From: Pelagibius sp.
Lineage (GTDB): Bacteria > Pseudomonadota > Alphaproteobacteria > Kiloniellales > Kiloniellaceae
Length of the DNA: 64,000 nt
Direction: 5' to 3'
Assembly: GCF_028289705.1 (NCBI RefSeq)
Contig: NZ_JANQOI010000155.1
Span: forward strand, 16,594 to 80,593
A model generated the notes under the pieces. The model searched no databases. It saw only the letters and a program-made list of their open reading frames with translations, and was not told where the DNA came from. A program made the translations under genes and the position numbers. How positions within the stretch are numbered: position 1 is the first letter of the stretch; each line of letters opens with the position of its first letter. Below, piece by piece: positions 18,577 through 28,567 of the stretch.

Positions 18577-19167
18577 CTAGAGAATCACATAAGGAAAGAA
18601 GGCGCTGCGGATGGTCTCTTCAAGCTGGCTGTTGAGGTCGTTCATCGCGTCTTCGGTCAGCTTGTACCAGACCAGCTCGCGCTCCTTCAGGCTGATGCCT
18701 TCCGGCACGGTGACGGAGCGCCGCGCCTCGGCGTTGGCGGTCGCCTGCACCTGGCGGCCGTCGAGGATCTGCAGGTCGACGACGATGCGCGCGTCGTAGC
18801 GCTCGGCCTGGTCGGTGGTCAGCAGGCCGGTGACGCCGCTCTTGGTCTCCAGCGCCGTCTCCACCACCGAGGCCTCGCGGACGATGTAGCGCAGCACCAG
18901 GCGGCTGCCCTCGGCCTCCAGGCGGTCCTGGGCCCAGCGCACCGCGGCGTCCATCGGCTTGACCGGAAAGCGGTGCTCCACGTTGGGGTCCTTGACCGAC
19001 GCCAGATAGGCCTGCTCGATGCGGACATCGCCAACGTCGAGGCGGATTTCCGGAAGGTGCGCGAAGGTGATTTCGGCGAAACGGTTCTGCGGGTCATCGA
19101 AGGTGCAGGCGGCCAGGAGCCCGACCGCGAGAGAAATCGCAAAGAAAGGCCTAAACAAGATACGCAT
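18577..19167 (-). CDS. Hypothetical lipoprotein
   Basis: 196 residues from ATG 19167. The N-terminus MRILFRPFFAISL...GLLAAC is a classical lipobox (Cys at residue ~21). The remaining ~175 residues have mixed alpha/beta character, with one long candidate helix near the C-terminus (ERELVWYKLTEDAMNDL). I do not recognise a named family. It lies 64 bp downstream of hslO on the same strand, so it may be the last gene of the argD-argF-hslO unit. The frame is open further upstream, but the lipoprotein signal fixes the start. Confidence 0.75.
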   Translation of the reverse strand: MRILFRPFFAISLAVGLLAACTFDDPQNRFAEITFAHLPEIRLDVGDVRIEQAYLASVKDPNVEHRFPVKPMDAAVRWAQDRLEAEGSRLVLRYIVREASVVETALETKSGVTGLLTTDQAERYDARIVVDLQILDGRQVQATANAEARRSVTVPEGISLKERELVWYKLTEDAMNDLNSQLEETIRSAFFPYVIL

Positions 19168-19231
19168 GCCCAAGAGTCCCTGAATGGTCACTGACAGGAA
19201 ACGACAGGCATAGGCAGAGAATCGGGCAGGA

Positions 19232-20167
19232 TCAAGGCGCGTAGATGCGCTGCAGATCATTGTCATCGAAGCGGTAGACCCTGGTGCAGAACTCGCAGGT
19301 CACTTCAACCGCGCCGTCGATCTTCAGGTCTTCGATTTCCTCGCGCGGCATGGCGGCCAGCACCGTTTCCAGGCGCTGGCCCGAACAGCGGCAGGCCTCG
19401 GTCAGCGCGCGCGGCTCGTAGACGCGCACGCCTTCCTCGTGGAACAGCCGGTAGAGCAGGTCGTTCAGCGGCAGGCTGTCGTCCAGCAGTTCCTCGGCGC
19501 TGCAGCTCGCCTGCAGCACCATGGCCCGGCGCCAGTCGTCCTCGTCTTCGATGTCGGCAATGTGTTCTTCCGGCAGGCGCTGCAGCACCAGGGCCGCCGA
19601 GACCCAGGCGCCGCCGCGGCGCCCGGCGGCCAGCACGATGCCGCTCTGCAACTGCTCGGACTGCATGAAGTAGTGCTGCAGGCAGTCCGCCAGGGTGTCG
19701 CCGTTGAGGGCGACGATGCCCTGGTAGCGCTCGCTGTGGACGCCCTGGTCGACGGTGAAGGCGAGGGAGCCCTTGCCGAAGAGCGCCGCCACCGTCGGCT
19801 GGCTGCCGTTGGCCTCGGCCACCAAGCGGTCGAGCCTATCCTCGTCGAAGCCGGCATAGCCGCGCATCGCCCCCTCCGATGTCACGTCGACCACCATGAC
19901 CCGCAGCGGGCCGTCGCCGCTGGCCTGCAGGGTGAAGATGCCCTCGTACTTCAGCAGGGACGCCAGGCCGCCGCAGAGCGCCAGCATCTCCGCCAGCAGC
20001 CGGGCGACGGGCTCGGGATAGTCGTGGCGGCGCAGGATCTCGCTGGGCACCCGTTCCAGGCGCAGCAGCCGTCCCCGGATCTCCGAGGACTCCAGCAGGA
20101 ACGGCTGGACCTGATCGGCTTCGGGGTCGGCTTGGGGGCGGACCGCAGTCCTCTCGCCCTCAGGCAT
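19232..20167 (-). CDS. hslO: Redox-regulated chaperone Hsp33
   Basis: 311 residues. The C-terminal zinc centre is complete: CRC, 29 residues, then CEFC, the Cys-x-Cys/Cys-x2-Cys set that forms disulfides on oxidation and activates holdase activity. The N-terminal substrate-binding domain has the usual GDGP and LADCLQHYFMQSEQ motifs. ATG 20167 overlaps the argF stop as TGATG, implying translational coupling; an in-frame GTG at 20179 lies inside argF and is less likely. Linkage to argD-argF is seen in many alphaproteobacteria. Confidence 0.94.
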   Translation of the reverse strand: MPEGERTAVRPQADPEADQVQPFLLESSEIRGRLLRLERVPSEILRRHDYPEPVARLLAEMLALCGGLASLLKYEGIFTLQASGDGPLRVMVVDVTSEGAMRGYAGFDEDRLDRLVAEANGSQPTVAALFGKGSLAFTVDQGVHSERYQGIVALNGDTLADCLQHYFMQSEQLQSGIVLAAGRRGGAWVSAALVLQRLPEEHIADIEDEDDWRRAMVLQASCSAEELLDDSLPLNDLLYRLFHEEGVRVYEPRALTEACRCSGQRLETVLAAMPREEIEDLKIDGAVEVTCEFCTRVYRFDDNDLQRIYAP

Positions 20168-21093
20168 CAAGACAGGCACCAGGCGAGGATGCCCTTCTGG
20201 GCGTGGAGCCGGTTCTCCGCCTCGTCCCAGACCACCGACTGGGGCCCGTCGATGACGGCATCGGTGACCTCGTTGCCACGGTGAGCCGGCAGGCAGTGCA
20301 TGAAGATGGCGTTGGGCTTGGCCAGGGCCATGACCCTCTCGTCCACCTGATAGGAGCGCAGCAGGTTGTGGCGGCTCTCGCCGTCGTCATCGCCCATGGA
20401 GACCCAGGTATCGGTGACCACGGCATCGGCGTCGCGGGCGACGGTTTCCACGTCGGTGGAGACGACGATCTTGCCGCCGGCGGCCGCCGCCCAGTCCAAC
20501 ACGGCCTGCGGCGGGCGCAGCGGCTCGGGGCAGGCCAGGCGCAGCTCGAAATTGAAGCGCACGGCGGCGTGGATCCAGGAGACCGCCATGTTGTTGCCGT
20601 CGCCGCACCAGGCGACCACCTTGCCGTCGATGCTGCCGAGGTGTTCCTCGAAGGTCATGACGTCGGCCATGAGCTGACAGGGATGGGTGACGTCGGTCAG
20701 GCCGTTGATCACCGGCACCGTGGCGTGGTCGGCCAACTCCAGCAGGATCTCTTCCTTGGTGGTGCGGATCATGATGGCGTCGACGTAGCGCGAGAGCACG
20801 CGGGCCGTGTCGGCCACCGTCTCGCCACGGCCGAGCTGGGTGCCGCTCGGCTCCAGCACCACCGCCTGGCCGCCCAGTTGGGCCGCCGCCACCTCGAATG
20901 ACACCCGGGTGCGGGTCGAGGGCTTCTCGAAGATCATGGCGAGGGTCCGGCCCGCCAGCGGCTTGGCCTGACCGTTGCCGGCCTCGCCGCGCTTCATCTG
21001 GCCCGCCACGTCGAGCATCCAGCGCAGCTCGGCGGTATCCAGCCGGTCGAGATCGAGGAAGTGCTTCGGTTGGGTCGCAGTGCCGGAGGTCAT
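20167..21093 (-). CDS. argF: Ornithine carbamoyltransferase
   Basis: Condenses ornithine and carbamoyl phosphate to citrulline. 308 residues. Carbamoyl-phosphate motif STRTR, HPCQ, and the ornithine-binding FMHCLP are all present. Its ATG (21093) lies one base after the argD stop, so translation is coupled; in-frame residues upstream of it are argD sequence read in another frame. The 3' end overlaps the hslO start. Confidence 0.95.
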   Translation of the reverse strand: MTSGTATQPKHFLDLDRLDTAELRWMLDVAGQMKRGEAGNGQAKPLAGRTLAMIFEKPSTRTRVSFEVAAAQLGGQAVVLEPSGTQLGRGETVADTARVLSRYVDAIMIRTTKEEILLELADHATVPVINGLTDVTHPCQLMADVMTFEEHLGSIDGKVVAWCGDGNNMAVSWIHAAVRFNFELRLACPEPLRPPQAVLDWAAAAGGKIVVSTDVETVARDADAVVTDTWVSMGDDDGESRHNLLRSYQVDERVMALAKPNAIFMHCLPAHRGNEVTDAVIDGPQSVVWDEAENRLHAQKGILAWCLS

Positions 21094-21094
21094 G

Positions 21095-22273
21095 TCACGC
21101 CGCCTTGGCCCAGGTGGCGCAGGCCCGCTCGATGGCCTCGACCGCCTCGTCCACATGGCTCTCCTCGATGATCAGCGGCGGCAGCAGGCGGATCACGTTC
21201 TCCGCCGCCCCCACGGTGAGGAGGCCTTCGTCACGCAGCTTGGCGATCACCTCGGTGTTGGGCACCACGCAGACCAGGCCCATCATCAGGCCGCTGCCCC
21301 GCACCCCGGCCAGCACCTGGGGGTAGCGCCCCGCAAGCTCGTTCAGCTTGTCGCGGAGCAGCCGCGCCACGCGCTCGACCTCCGGCAGGAAGCCGTCTTC
21401 CAGCATCACGTCCAGGACCGCGTTGGCCACGGCCATGGCCAGGGGGTTGCCGCCGAAGGTGCTGCCGTGGGTGCCCGGCTTCATCGCGCTCGCCGCCTCG
21501 GCGGTGGCGAGGATCGCGCCGATGGGAAAGCCGCTGCCGAGGCCCTTGGCCAGCGCCATGACGTCGGGCGCGATACCGGCCCACTGATGGGCGAAGAGCC
21601 TGCCTGAGCGGCCCATTCCGCACTGGATCTCGTCGAAGATCAGCAGCAGGTCGAATTCGTCGCAGACCGCCCGCAACGCGCGCAGATACTCCAGGTCGGC
21701 GGCGCGGATGCCGCCCTCGCCCTGGATCGGTTCCACCAGGATCGCCGCGGTCTCCGGTGTGATGGCGGCGCGCAGTTCGTTCATGTTGCCGAAGGCGACA
21801 TTGTCGAAGCCTTCGGAGGCCGGACCGAAGCCCTCGAGATACTTCGGGTTCGCCGCGGCGGAGAGGGTGGTCAGGGTGCGGCCGTGAAAGGCGCCGGAGC
21901 AGGAGATGACCCGCGTCTTCTCCGGGTGGCCGGCGGCGTAGTGATAACGACGCGCGATCTTCAGCGCGCCCTCCACCGCCTCGGCGCCGGAATTGCAGAA
22001 GAACACCCGCTCGGCAAAGCTGTTGGCCGCCAGCCGTTCGGCCAGGCGCTCGCCCTCGGGAATGGTATAGAGGTTGGAGACATGCCAAAGCTTGCCCGCC
22101 TGCGCCTGCAGCGTTTCCACCAGATGCGGATGGCTGTGGCCCAGGGCGTTGACTGCGATGCCGGCGGCAAAATCGAGATAGCGTCGCCCGCCCGCGGTAT
22201 AGAGATAGGGTCCCTCGCCGCGCTCAAAAGCGAGCTCGGCACGCGCATAGGTCGGCATCAAGACGTCGCTCAC
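21095..22273 (-). CDS. argD: Acetylornithine aminotransferase
   Basis: PLP-dependent class III aminotransferase, N-acetylglutamate semialdehyde to N-acetylornithine; ArgD proteins can also serve lysine synthesis (succinyl-DAP). 392 residues. The PLP Lys lies in [15 protein letters not shown]; the cofactor-binding [12 protein letters not shown] and the [13 protein letters not shown]sp motif are present. The start is GTG 22273 with AGGAG eight bases upstream. It is first gene of argD-argF-hslO; the 220-bp leader upstream shows no regulator site that I can name. Confidence 0.94.
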   Translation of the reverse strand: MSDVLMPTYARAELAFERGEGPYLYTAGGRRYLDFAAGIAVNALGHSHPHLVETLQAQAGKLWHVSNLYTIPEGERLAERLAANSFAERVFFCNSGAEAVEGALKIARRYHYAAGHPEKTRVISCSGAFHGRTLTTLSAAANPKYLEGFGPASEGFDNVAFGNMNELRAAITPETAAILVEPIQGEGGIRAADLEYLRALRAVCDEFDLLLIFDEIQCGMGRSGRLFAHQWAGIAPDVMALAKGLGSGFPIGAILATAEAASAMKPGTHGSTFGGNPLAMAVANAVLDVMLEDGFLPEVERVARLLRDKLNELAGRYPQVLAGVRGSGLMMGLVCVVPNTEVIAKLRDEGLLTVGAAENVIRLLPPLIIEESHVDEAVEAIERACATWAKAA

Positions 22274-22495
22274 GGACTACACTCCTAGGCTCTGGCCTCA
22301 GGTCTGGCCGGGCAGTCGAACCAACGAAGGCCCCACGGCCGGGCGGGGCCCGAACCCATCGTCACTCTGATCTCCTGGGGTCCAGCGGTTCCACAAGCCC
22401 TGGCAAAGCCTACATGGCTTTCGGCCGGTGAAAAAGGGGCGACACTATTGGGGCAAAGCCGCGTTCTGTCAACCAAACCGCGGAAATAACGGCCT

Positions 22496-24025
22496 TCAGT
22501 ACCAGGCGTCGGGGAGCTCGCGCTTGCGCCGCGCCACGAAGTCCTTCAGCGCCTCGTCGGTCGCGGGGTCGATGGGCGGCGCCTCATAGTCGCGCAGCAG
22601 GGCGTTCCAGTGCTCGTAGGCGCGCTGCTGCATCTCCTGGCTGCCGCGCTCCTCCCAGCTCTCCACGTTCTCGCTGTCGGACAGTGCCGGCTCGTAGAAG
22701 GCGGTCTGGTAGTTGCGCATGGTGTGGCCGCAGCCGAGGAAGTGCCCGGCCGGCTCCACCTCGTGATAGGCGTCCCGCGCCAGGGCGTTGTCGTCGGTGG
22801 CAAGGCCGGCGAGCAGGAGCTGATAGGCGCCGAGGCGGTCCGCATCCATCACCAGCTTCTCGTAGCCGGTGCAAAGACCGCCCTCCAGCCAGCCGGCGGC
22901 CTGCAGCACGAAGTTGACCCCAGCCAGCGCGGTGGAGTGCATGGAATCGGCGCTCTCGAAGGCGGCCTGGGCATCGGCGGTCTTGGCCGAGGTGAGGGAG
23001 CCGCCGCTGCGCAGCGGCAAACCCAGGCGCCGGGCCAGTTGGCCGATCACGTAGTGGGAGATCACCGGCTCCGGCATGCCGAAGGTGGGGGCGCCGGACT
23101 TGAGGCTCATGGAGGAGAGGAAGCTGCCGAAGATGAAGGGCGCGCCGGGCCGCACGAGCTGGCTGTAGGCGCAGCACATCATCGCCTCCGCCAGGGCCTG
23201 GGCGATGGAGGCGGCGGTGGAGACCGGGCCCATGGCCCCGGCGAGGATGAAGGGCGAGACGATGATCCCCTGGCCAGCGCCGCAGTAGGTGCGGATCGCC
23301 TCGGTCACCACCTTGTCCACCAGCAGCGGCGAGTTGGTATTGACGTTGCCGAGGATCACGCAGTTGGACTCGAAAGCCTCTTCGCCGTGCAGGACGCGCG
23401 CCATGGCCACCGAGTCCTCGGCGCGGCTCTGCTCGGTGATGGCACCGAGGTGCGGCTTGTCGCTGTAGCGCATGTGCAAATACAGCATGTCGAGGTGGCG
23501 CTTGGAGACCGGCACGTCGCAGGGTTCGCAGACCACGAAGCCGCCGTGGTGGATGGCGGGCAGCAGGTAGGTCAGCTTCACCAGGTTCTCGAAGTCCTGC
23601 ATGGCGCCGTAGCGGCGCCCGCCCGCGAGGTCGCGCACGAAGGGCGGCCCGTAGACCGCGGCGAAGACCTGGTTGGCCCCGCCGATGCGCACAGAGCGCG
23701 CGGGGTTGCGGGCAAGCTGGGTGAACTCCGCCGGCGCGGTCTTGCAGAGCGCCCGGATCATCTCGGCGGAGGCCCGCACCCTAGTGCCCTCGACCCTGGC
23801 CCCGGCCTGGCGCCAGGTCATCAGGGCCTGGGGGTCGTCGCGGAATTCGATCCCGATCTCCTGGATCAGCCAGTCGGCCTGTTCCTCCAGGCGGACCAGG
23901 CCCTCTTCCTCGAGAAAGGCATAGAACGGAATACGCCGTCGGACATAAGCGGGAGCAGACCCTTGTACGGCCTCCTGGGACCTCTGCGCCCGGCGCGATC
24001 TGCGCCTCAGTGCCGCTCTCGCCAT
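22496..24025 (-). CDS. Trimethylamine methyltransferase (MttB) family protein, non-pyrrolysine type
   Basis: 509 residues of the MttB superfamily (TIM-barrel corrinoid-dependent methyltransferases). Features such as VYGPPFVRDL, DMLYLHMRYSDKPHLG, AGAMGPVSTAASIAQALAE and the C-terminal HFLGCGHTMRNYQTAFY region are typical of the alphaproteobacterial branch. There is no in-frame amber codon, so it is a non-Pyl member; characterised relatives (MtgB type) demethylate glycine betaine or other quaternary amines. No corrinoid protein or methylcorrinoid:THF transferase lies next to it. GGGAGGAA sits 8 nt before the ATG. It is divergent from a LysR gene that probably controls it. Confidence 0.85.
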   Translation of the reverse strand: MARAALRRRSRRAQRSQEAVQGSAPAYVRRRIPFYAFLEEEGLVRLEEQADWLIQEIGIEFRDDPQALMTWRQAGARVEGTRVRASAEMIRALCKTAPAEFTQLARNPARSVRIGGANQVFAAVYGPPFVRDLAGGRRYGAMQDFENLVKLTYLLPAIHHGGFVVCEPCDVPVSKRHLDMLYLHMRYSDKPHLGAITEQSRAEDSVAMARVLHGEEAFESNCVILGNVNTNSPLLVDKVVTEAIRTYCGAGQGIIVSPFILAGAMGPVSTAASIAQALAEAMMCCAYSQLVRPGAPFIFGSFLSSMSLKSGAPTFGMPEPVISHYVIGQLARRLGLPLRSGGSLTSAKTADAQAAFESADSMHSTALAGVNFVLQAAGWLEGGLCTGYEKLVMDADRLGAYQLLLAGLATDDNALARDAYHEVEPAGHFLGCGHTMRNYQTAFYEPALSDSENVESWEERGSQEMQQRAYEHWNALLRDYEAPPIDPATDEALKDFVARRKRELPDAWY

Positions 24026-24087
24026 GTCCGGTTCCTCCCGTACGCTGCGCAGTCCTCACTCTGGGTTCCGCAACGCTTACCAATTAG

Positions 24088-24097
24088 GGGAATTCCC
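24088..24097. promoter_or_regulatory. Perfect palindrome in the mttB-like/LysR divergent promoter region
   Basis: GGGAATTCCC is a 10-bp perfect dyad lying midway between the two divergent genes, in the only AT-richer part of that spacer. LysR-type regulators usually bind interrupted dyads in such positions, so this is a candidate operator only. Confidence 0.3.
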
Positions 24098-24145
24098 GCC
24101 TGTTGTGACCTTCAAAAAAGCTGGGCCATGACATAAACTGGGCTT

Positions 24146-25102
24146 ATGGAAGATTTCCAGGATCTGGTCCACTCGACCCATCATTTGCGGGTCTTCGAGG
24201 TGGCGGCCCGGCACAGCTCCTTCACCCGGGCGGCGGCGGAGCTGAACGTCTCGCAGCCGGCGGTCAGCCTGGCGGTCCGCCAGTTGGAGAAGGCCCTGGG
24301 CATCCGCCTCTTCGTGCGCGGGCACCGCTCGGTCAGCCTGACCCAGGCGGGGGAGATGCTGTTCGGCGACGTCTCTGCCGGCTTCGCGCGCATCCTGGAG
24401 ACGGCGCGCCTGCTGCGGCGCCAGGGCCGCCAAAGCCATGTCACCCTCTCGGTCTCCACCGCCTTCGCCAACTATTGGATGGTGCCGCGGCTGGCCCAAT
24501 TCCACCGCCTCAACCCGGAGATCGACCTGCGCCTGCAGACCACCGACCGGGACCCGGACCTGGCCGGGGAGGGCCTGAGCCTGGCGGTCTGGCGCGGCGA
24601 TGGCACGTGGCGCGGCTATAGCGCCGCCCGCATCGCCGACGAGGAGTTGATCGCGGTGGCCAGCCCGCGCTTCGCCGAAGCCTATCCGCCGGTCACCTCC
24701 CTGGAGATCCTGGCCGGGCAGCGGCTGATTCACCTGGAAGAGCCCTTTCGCCCCTGCCCGACCTGGCGCGAGTGGTTCGCCGCGATGAAGGGCCCCTACC
24801 GGGACAGCGGCGGCGGCCTGCGCCTCAACGACTATGCGCTGGTCGTGCAGGCCGCCATGGCGGGCGAAGGCATCGCGCTTGGCTGGCGCTACATCGTGGA
24901 GGGGCTGCTGCGCCAGGAACTGCTGACCCAGGTCGGCCCCTGGCGCTGGCGGACGCCCAAGGGCTTCTATCTGATCTGGTCGAAGACCGCGGCGCTTTCG
25001 GCCCAGGCAGAAGCGGTGAGGGACTGGATCATCGAGACCAGTCAGGCAGACTCCTTTGCGCCCGGCGATGACCGAAGCGCCGCAGTGCCGGGAACAGGGT
25101 AG
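24146..25102 (+). CDS. LysR-family transcriptional regulator, GcvA-like
   Basis: 318 residues. The N-terminal winged helix-turn-helix is clear (RHSSFTRAAAELNVSQPAVS, then LEKALGIRLFVRG), followed by a linker helix and a periplasmic-binding-protein-like effector domain. The effector-domain details (SVSTAFANYWMVPRLAQF, GEGIALGWRYIV) resemble the GcvA/choline-sulfate regulator subgroup. Divergent placement from the MttB-family gene suggests it regulates that gene in response to a quaternary amine; this is inference from context. Confidence 0.9.
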   Translation: MEDFQDLVHSTHHLRVFEVAARHSSFTRAAAELNVSQPAVSLAVRQLEKALGIRLFVRGHRSVSLTQAGEMLFGDVSAGFARILETARLLRRQGRQSHVTLSVSTAFANYWMVPRLAQFHRLNPEIDLRLQTTDRDPDLAGEGLSLAVWRGDGTWRGYSAARIADEELIAVASPRFAEAYPPVTSLEILAGQRLIHLEEPFRPCPTWREWFAAMKGPYRDSGGGLRLNDYALVVQAAMAGEGIALGWRYIVEGLLRQELLTQVGPWRWRTPKGFYLIWSKTAALSAQAEAVRDWIIETSQADSFAPGDDRSAAVPGTG

Positions 25103-25109
25103 GAGCCCG

Positions 25110-26018
25110 ATGCCGCACGACTTCGCCTGGGACGACATCCGCTACTTCCTGGCGGTCAGCCGCGCCGAAACCCTGACCGAGGCGGCGCGCCGCCTGCGGG
25201 TCAGCCAGCCGACCGTCGGGCGGCGGCTGAAAGCCCTGGAAGAAAAGCTCGGCGCAACGCTCTTCGAACGCCACACCGACCGCGTGGTTCTGACGGAGGC
25301 GGGGCGCGCCCTGTTGCCCTTCGCCGAGGACATGGAACGGCAGAGCCACGACCTCTCCCGCGCACTGGAAGGCATCGCGGAGCCGGACCAGCGCCTCGTG
25401 CGTGTCACCGCCATCGGCTCCCTGGCGCTGTTTTTCGCGCGGTCCTTCGCGGAGCTTGAAGCGCGCTGCGCGCCCTCTGCTGTCGAGTTCATCAGCACCG
25501 GCGAGCGGCTCAACCTGGCCCGCCAGGAGGCCGATATCGCCTTTCGCATGAATGCGGTGCCCGCGCGCGGCGACCTCGTCTGCCGCAAGGTCGGCCGCCT
25601 CGCCTTCGCCCTCTACACCAGCCCGGCCTACGCGCGCGAAGTGGCGGGCGAGCCTCTTGAAGAAAACCGGCGGGCCCGTTTCATCGGCTTCCGCCAGAAC
25701 CCGCGCAAGAAATCGCAGTCGGGCTGGCTGTTCCGTTTCGGTCAACACGGCACCTTTCCCCTTCGGGTCAGCGAACTCCACCTGCGCCACGAAGCCGCCC
25801 GCCAGGGCCTGGGCATCACCATCCTGCCCTGCCATCTGGGTGACGCAGCCGACGACCTGGCGCGCGTGCATCCGCCCATCGCCGAATTGGAGGAAGAGAT
25901 CTACCTGCTGATGCACGAGACCGCGCGAAACCAGCCCGCCGTGCGCCGGGTCGCCGACGCGCTGACCGAACTGATCCAGGACCGGCAAGACCGACTTCTC
26001 GGCCACAGACAGACCTGA
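25110..26018 (+). CDS. LysR-family transcriptional regulator
   Basis: 302 residues from ATG 25110, chosen because AGGAG ends five bases upstream and the HTH begins soon after (ETLTEAARRLRVSQPTVGRR). The C-terminal effector domain is the usual alpha/beta type; its sequence resembles the short LysR subgroup with IRYFLAVSRA at the N-terminus. The gene starts 7 bp after the previous LysR stop, so the two regulators are co-transcribed although not close paralogues. The target is unknown; the downstream MFS gene is a candidate. Confidence 0.9.
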   Translation: MPHDFAWDDIRYFLAVSRAETLTEAARRLRVSQPTVGRRLKALEEKLGATLFERHTDRVVLTEAGRALLPFAEDMERQSHDLSRALEGIAEPDQRLVRVTAIGSLALFFARSFAELEARCAPSAVEFISTGERLNLARQEADIAFRMNAVPARGDLVCRKVGRLAFALYTSPAYAREVAGEPLEENRRARFIGFRQNPRKKSQSGWLFRFGQHGTFPLRVSELHLRHEAARQGLGITILPCHLGDAADDLARVHPPIAELEEEIYLLMHETARNQPAVRRVADALTELIQDRQDRLLGHRQT

Positions 26019-26144
26019 CCGAGACCGCCAAGAAGACCGACAAATCTGCATGCATTGCCTGCAGCTTTCGCGGCTTCTCATGCTCGGGCTCCCCGCTAGG
26101 CTGATGGCAGGCGACACCCCGGATCGGCGAGGGAGGCGGCGGCC

Positions 26145-27338
26145 ATGCGAGACAACAACCTGCGGCTCATCATGGTCTTCGCCTGTTTCGGCCATGCCTG
26201 GTTCCATGTCCTGGTGGCCCTGTTTCTCACCCTCGTCCTGGTGCTGGAGCCGGTCTGGCAGCGGCCCTATGACGAGTTGATCGGGCTCTGGACCCTGGGG
26301 GCCCTGCTGCTGGGGCTTGCCGCGCCGCTTGCCGGCTGGCTGAGCGACCGCTGGGGCGAGGCCAATCTGATGGTCGTCTATTTCCTGGGGATCGGCATCG
26401 CCACGCTGCTCTGCGGCTTCGCCACCGGCCCGGCCATGCTCACCGCCGCCCTCGGCCTCATGGGCCTCTTCGGGGCGATCTATCACCCCGTGGGGACCGC
26501 CTGGGTGATCAAGCATGCGACGCGGCGGGGCCGCTCGGTGGCGGTGCTCGGCATCTCCGGCAGCATCGGCGCCGCCGCGGCTTCGTTGGTGGCCGCCGTG
26601 CTCGCCGATCTCTTGGACTGGCGCCTGGCCTTCGTCCTGCCGGGTCTTCTTGCCATCTTCGCCGGTGCCGCCCTCGCCTGGGCGCTCGCCACCGGACTGC
26701 TCCGCGACCGCGAGAGCGACGTCCTCCCCACGCCGGAAGCGAGCCGCAAGGACGTGCGCCAGGCCTTCGCCGTGCTGGCGGTCACCATGTCGCTGACCAC
26801 CGTGGTCTACTACGCCTTCACCACCATGTTGCCGAAGTGGCTCGACCGCCAGGTAGGCGCAGCTCTCGGCGACGGCCTGCTCGGCCTCGGCGCCCTGGTG
26901 ACCGCGGTCTATCTGCTCGGCGCGACGGCCCAACTCGTCGGCGGCTATTTCGCCGACCGCGGCGCGGCCAAGCGGGTCTACGTCCTCAGCTATGGCCTCA
27001 AGCTCGCGGCCCTGCTGCTGGCGCTCTCCGTCGCGGGCTGGCCGGTGGTCGCGGTGGCGGTGGTGGTCATCTTCGTTTTCGACATCGCCGCACCGCTGGA
27101 GAGCGTGCTGATCGCACGCTTCACTTCCAGCCGGCGCCGCGGCCTGGCCTACGGCATCCGCAACGGCATTGCCATCGCCGCCGGCCCCCTGGGCGTGCAG
27201 CTCGTCTCCTGGCTGTTCGACGAGGCTGCCGGCTTCGACCATCTGCTGCTGGTTTTGGCCGGCATCGTCGCCGTCATCGCCCTCGCCGCCGGCCTGCTCC
27301 CCGGCGACGACAGCCAGACGCGACCGGCGGGCACTTAA
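26145..27338 (+). CDS. Major facilitator superfamily transporter
   Basis: 397 residues with about twelve predicted membrane helices. The MFS signature loop between helices 2 and 3 reads GWLSDRWGE; a central cytoplasmic loop lies near residue 200 (RESDVLPTPEASRKDV). The helix-4 GLFGAIYHPVGTAW stretch resembles the fosmidomycin-resistance-like branch. The substrate is unknown. GGGAGG precedes the ATG. Its 3' end overlaps that of convergent nhaA by 4 bp. Confidence 0.87.
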   Translation: MRDNNLRLIMVFACFGHAWFHVLVALFLTLVLVLEPVWQRPYDELIGLWTLGALLLGLAAPLAGWLSDRWGEANLMVVYFLGIGIATLLCGFATGPAMLTAALGLMGLFGAIYHPVGTAWVIKHATRRGRSVAVLGISGSIGAAAASLVAAVLADLLDWRLAFVLPGLLAIFAGAALAWALATGLLRDRESDVLPTPEASRKDVRQAFAVLAVTMSLTTVVYYAFTTMLPKWLDRQVGAALGDGLLGLGALVTAVYLLGATAQLVGGYFADRGAAKRVYVLSYGLKLAALLLALSVAGWPVVAVAVVVIFVFDIAAPLESVLIARFTSSRRRGLAYGIRNGIAIAAGPLGVQLVSWLFDEAAGFDHLLLVLAGIVAVIALAAGLLPGDDSQTRPAGT

Positions 27339-28567
27339 GACGGTCTGACCTCTTCGGGGACGGCAGCCTGCTGTGTCCTCTGTGCCGCAGCTTGCCGGCT
27401 GTCGGTGGTGCTCAGCAGCAGGAAGCCGGCAACGGCCGAGAGCAGCGATCCGGTCAGCACGCCAAGACGGATCGGCGCGTCGAAGTCGGTATGCTCGAAG
27501 GCCAGAGAGCCGATGAAGAGGCTCATGGTGAACCCGATGCCTGCCAGCAGCGAGACGCCGTAGAGCTGGCGCCAGCTGGTGTCCTGCGGCATCGGTGCGA
27601 TGCCCCAGCGAATGGTCAGCCACAGGAAGGTGAAGATGCCGATCTGCTTGCCGACGAAGAGTCCCAGGGAGATGCCCAGCTTGACCGGTTCGACGAAACT
27701 CTCCAGCCCCATGCCGGCGAAGGAGACGCCGGCATTGCCAAAGGCAAAGAGCGGCAGAATGCCGAAGGCCACCCAGGGGTGCAGCGCGTGCTCAAGCTCT
27801 TCCAACAGACTGTGCTCGGCCCCCTCGCGCTTTTTCATCGGGATGGCGAGGGCCGTGATCACCCCGGCCAGGGTGGCGTGGACCCCGGACTTGAGGACCA
27901 GCACCCAGAGGATGATGCCGAGCACGACATAGGGCGCCAGCCGCGTCGTGCCGCTGAGGTTCAGGATCAGCAGGCCGACGATGGGGATCACGGCCAGGAT
28001 CAGGGAGAGCTGGGAAAGCTGGCCGGTGTAGAAGAAGGCGATGATCAGGATCGCCCCCAGGTCGTCGAAAATCGCGATGGCCAGCAGCAGGACCTTGGCG
28101 GCGACCGGGATGCGGTTCCCGAGCAGAGACATGACGGCCAGGGCAAAGGCGATGTCCGTCGCCGCCGGGATGGCCCAGCCCGCCAGGTTCTCGGGCGAGC
28201 CCGCGTTGATGGCGACATAGATCAGCGCCGGCAGGGCGATGCCGCCGATGGCGCCGATACCGGGCAGGGCCACGCGGGCGGGGCTGGAAAGCTCCCCCAC
28301 CTTGAACTCGCGCTTCATCTCCAGGCCGACCAGGAAGAAGAAGACGGCCATCAGGCCGTCGTTGATCCACAGCAACAGCGGCTTGGCGATCTCCAGCGCC
28401 CCGAACTGGATGGCCACCGGCGTTTCGAGGAAGGCGTCGTACAAGGGACCGAGCCCGGAGTTGGCCAGGATCATCGCCAGGATCGTCGCCAGCACCAAAA
28501 GGATGCCGCCTGCGGATTCCATGCGCAGGAATTCGCGGATCATGTCCGGATAGCGTGTACCTAGCAT
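27335..28567 (-). CDS. nhaA: Na+/H+ antiporter NhaA
   Basis: 410-residue inner-membrane antiporter exchanging Na+ for H+. The ion-binding aspartates lie in AATDIAFALAVMSLLG and IAIFDDLGAI (equivalent to E. coli Asp133 and Asp163/164). LKSGVHATLAGV and the pH-sensor-side GLEMKREF are also conserved. AAGGGGGAAA sits before the ATG. A single gene; this suggests life in saline or alkaline settings but does not prove it. Confidence 0.95.
   Translation of the reverse strand: MLGTRYPDMIREFLRMESAGGILLVLATILAMILANSGLGPLYDAFLETPVAIQFGALEIAKPLLLWINDGLMAVFFFLVGLEMKREFKVGELSSPARVALPGIGAIGGIALPALIYVAINAGSPENLAGWAIPAATDIAFALAVMSLLGNRIPVAAKVLLLAIAIFDDLGAILIIAFFYTGQLSQLSLILAVIPIVGLLILNLSGTTRLAPYVVLGIILWVLVLKSGVHATLAGVITALAIPMKKREGAEHSLLEELEHALHPWVAFGILPLFAFGNAGVSFAGMGLESFVEPVKLGISLGLFVGKQIGIFTFLWLTIRWGIAPMPQDTSWRQLYGVSLLAGIGFTMSLFIGSLAFEHTDFDAPIRLGVLTGSLLSAVAGFLLLSTTDSRQAAAQRTQQAAVPEEVRPS

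Noticed and set aside
22496..24025. Pyrrolysine codon in the MttB-family gene
   Set aside because: The frame runs 509 codons without an internal TAG, so it is a non-Pyl homologue.
25029..27623. 864-codon minus-strand frame over the LysR and MFS genes
   Set aside because: Shadow frame of repeated EGGG/HGD-type composition without signatures.
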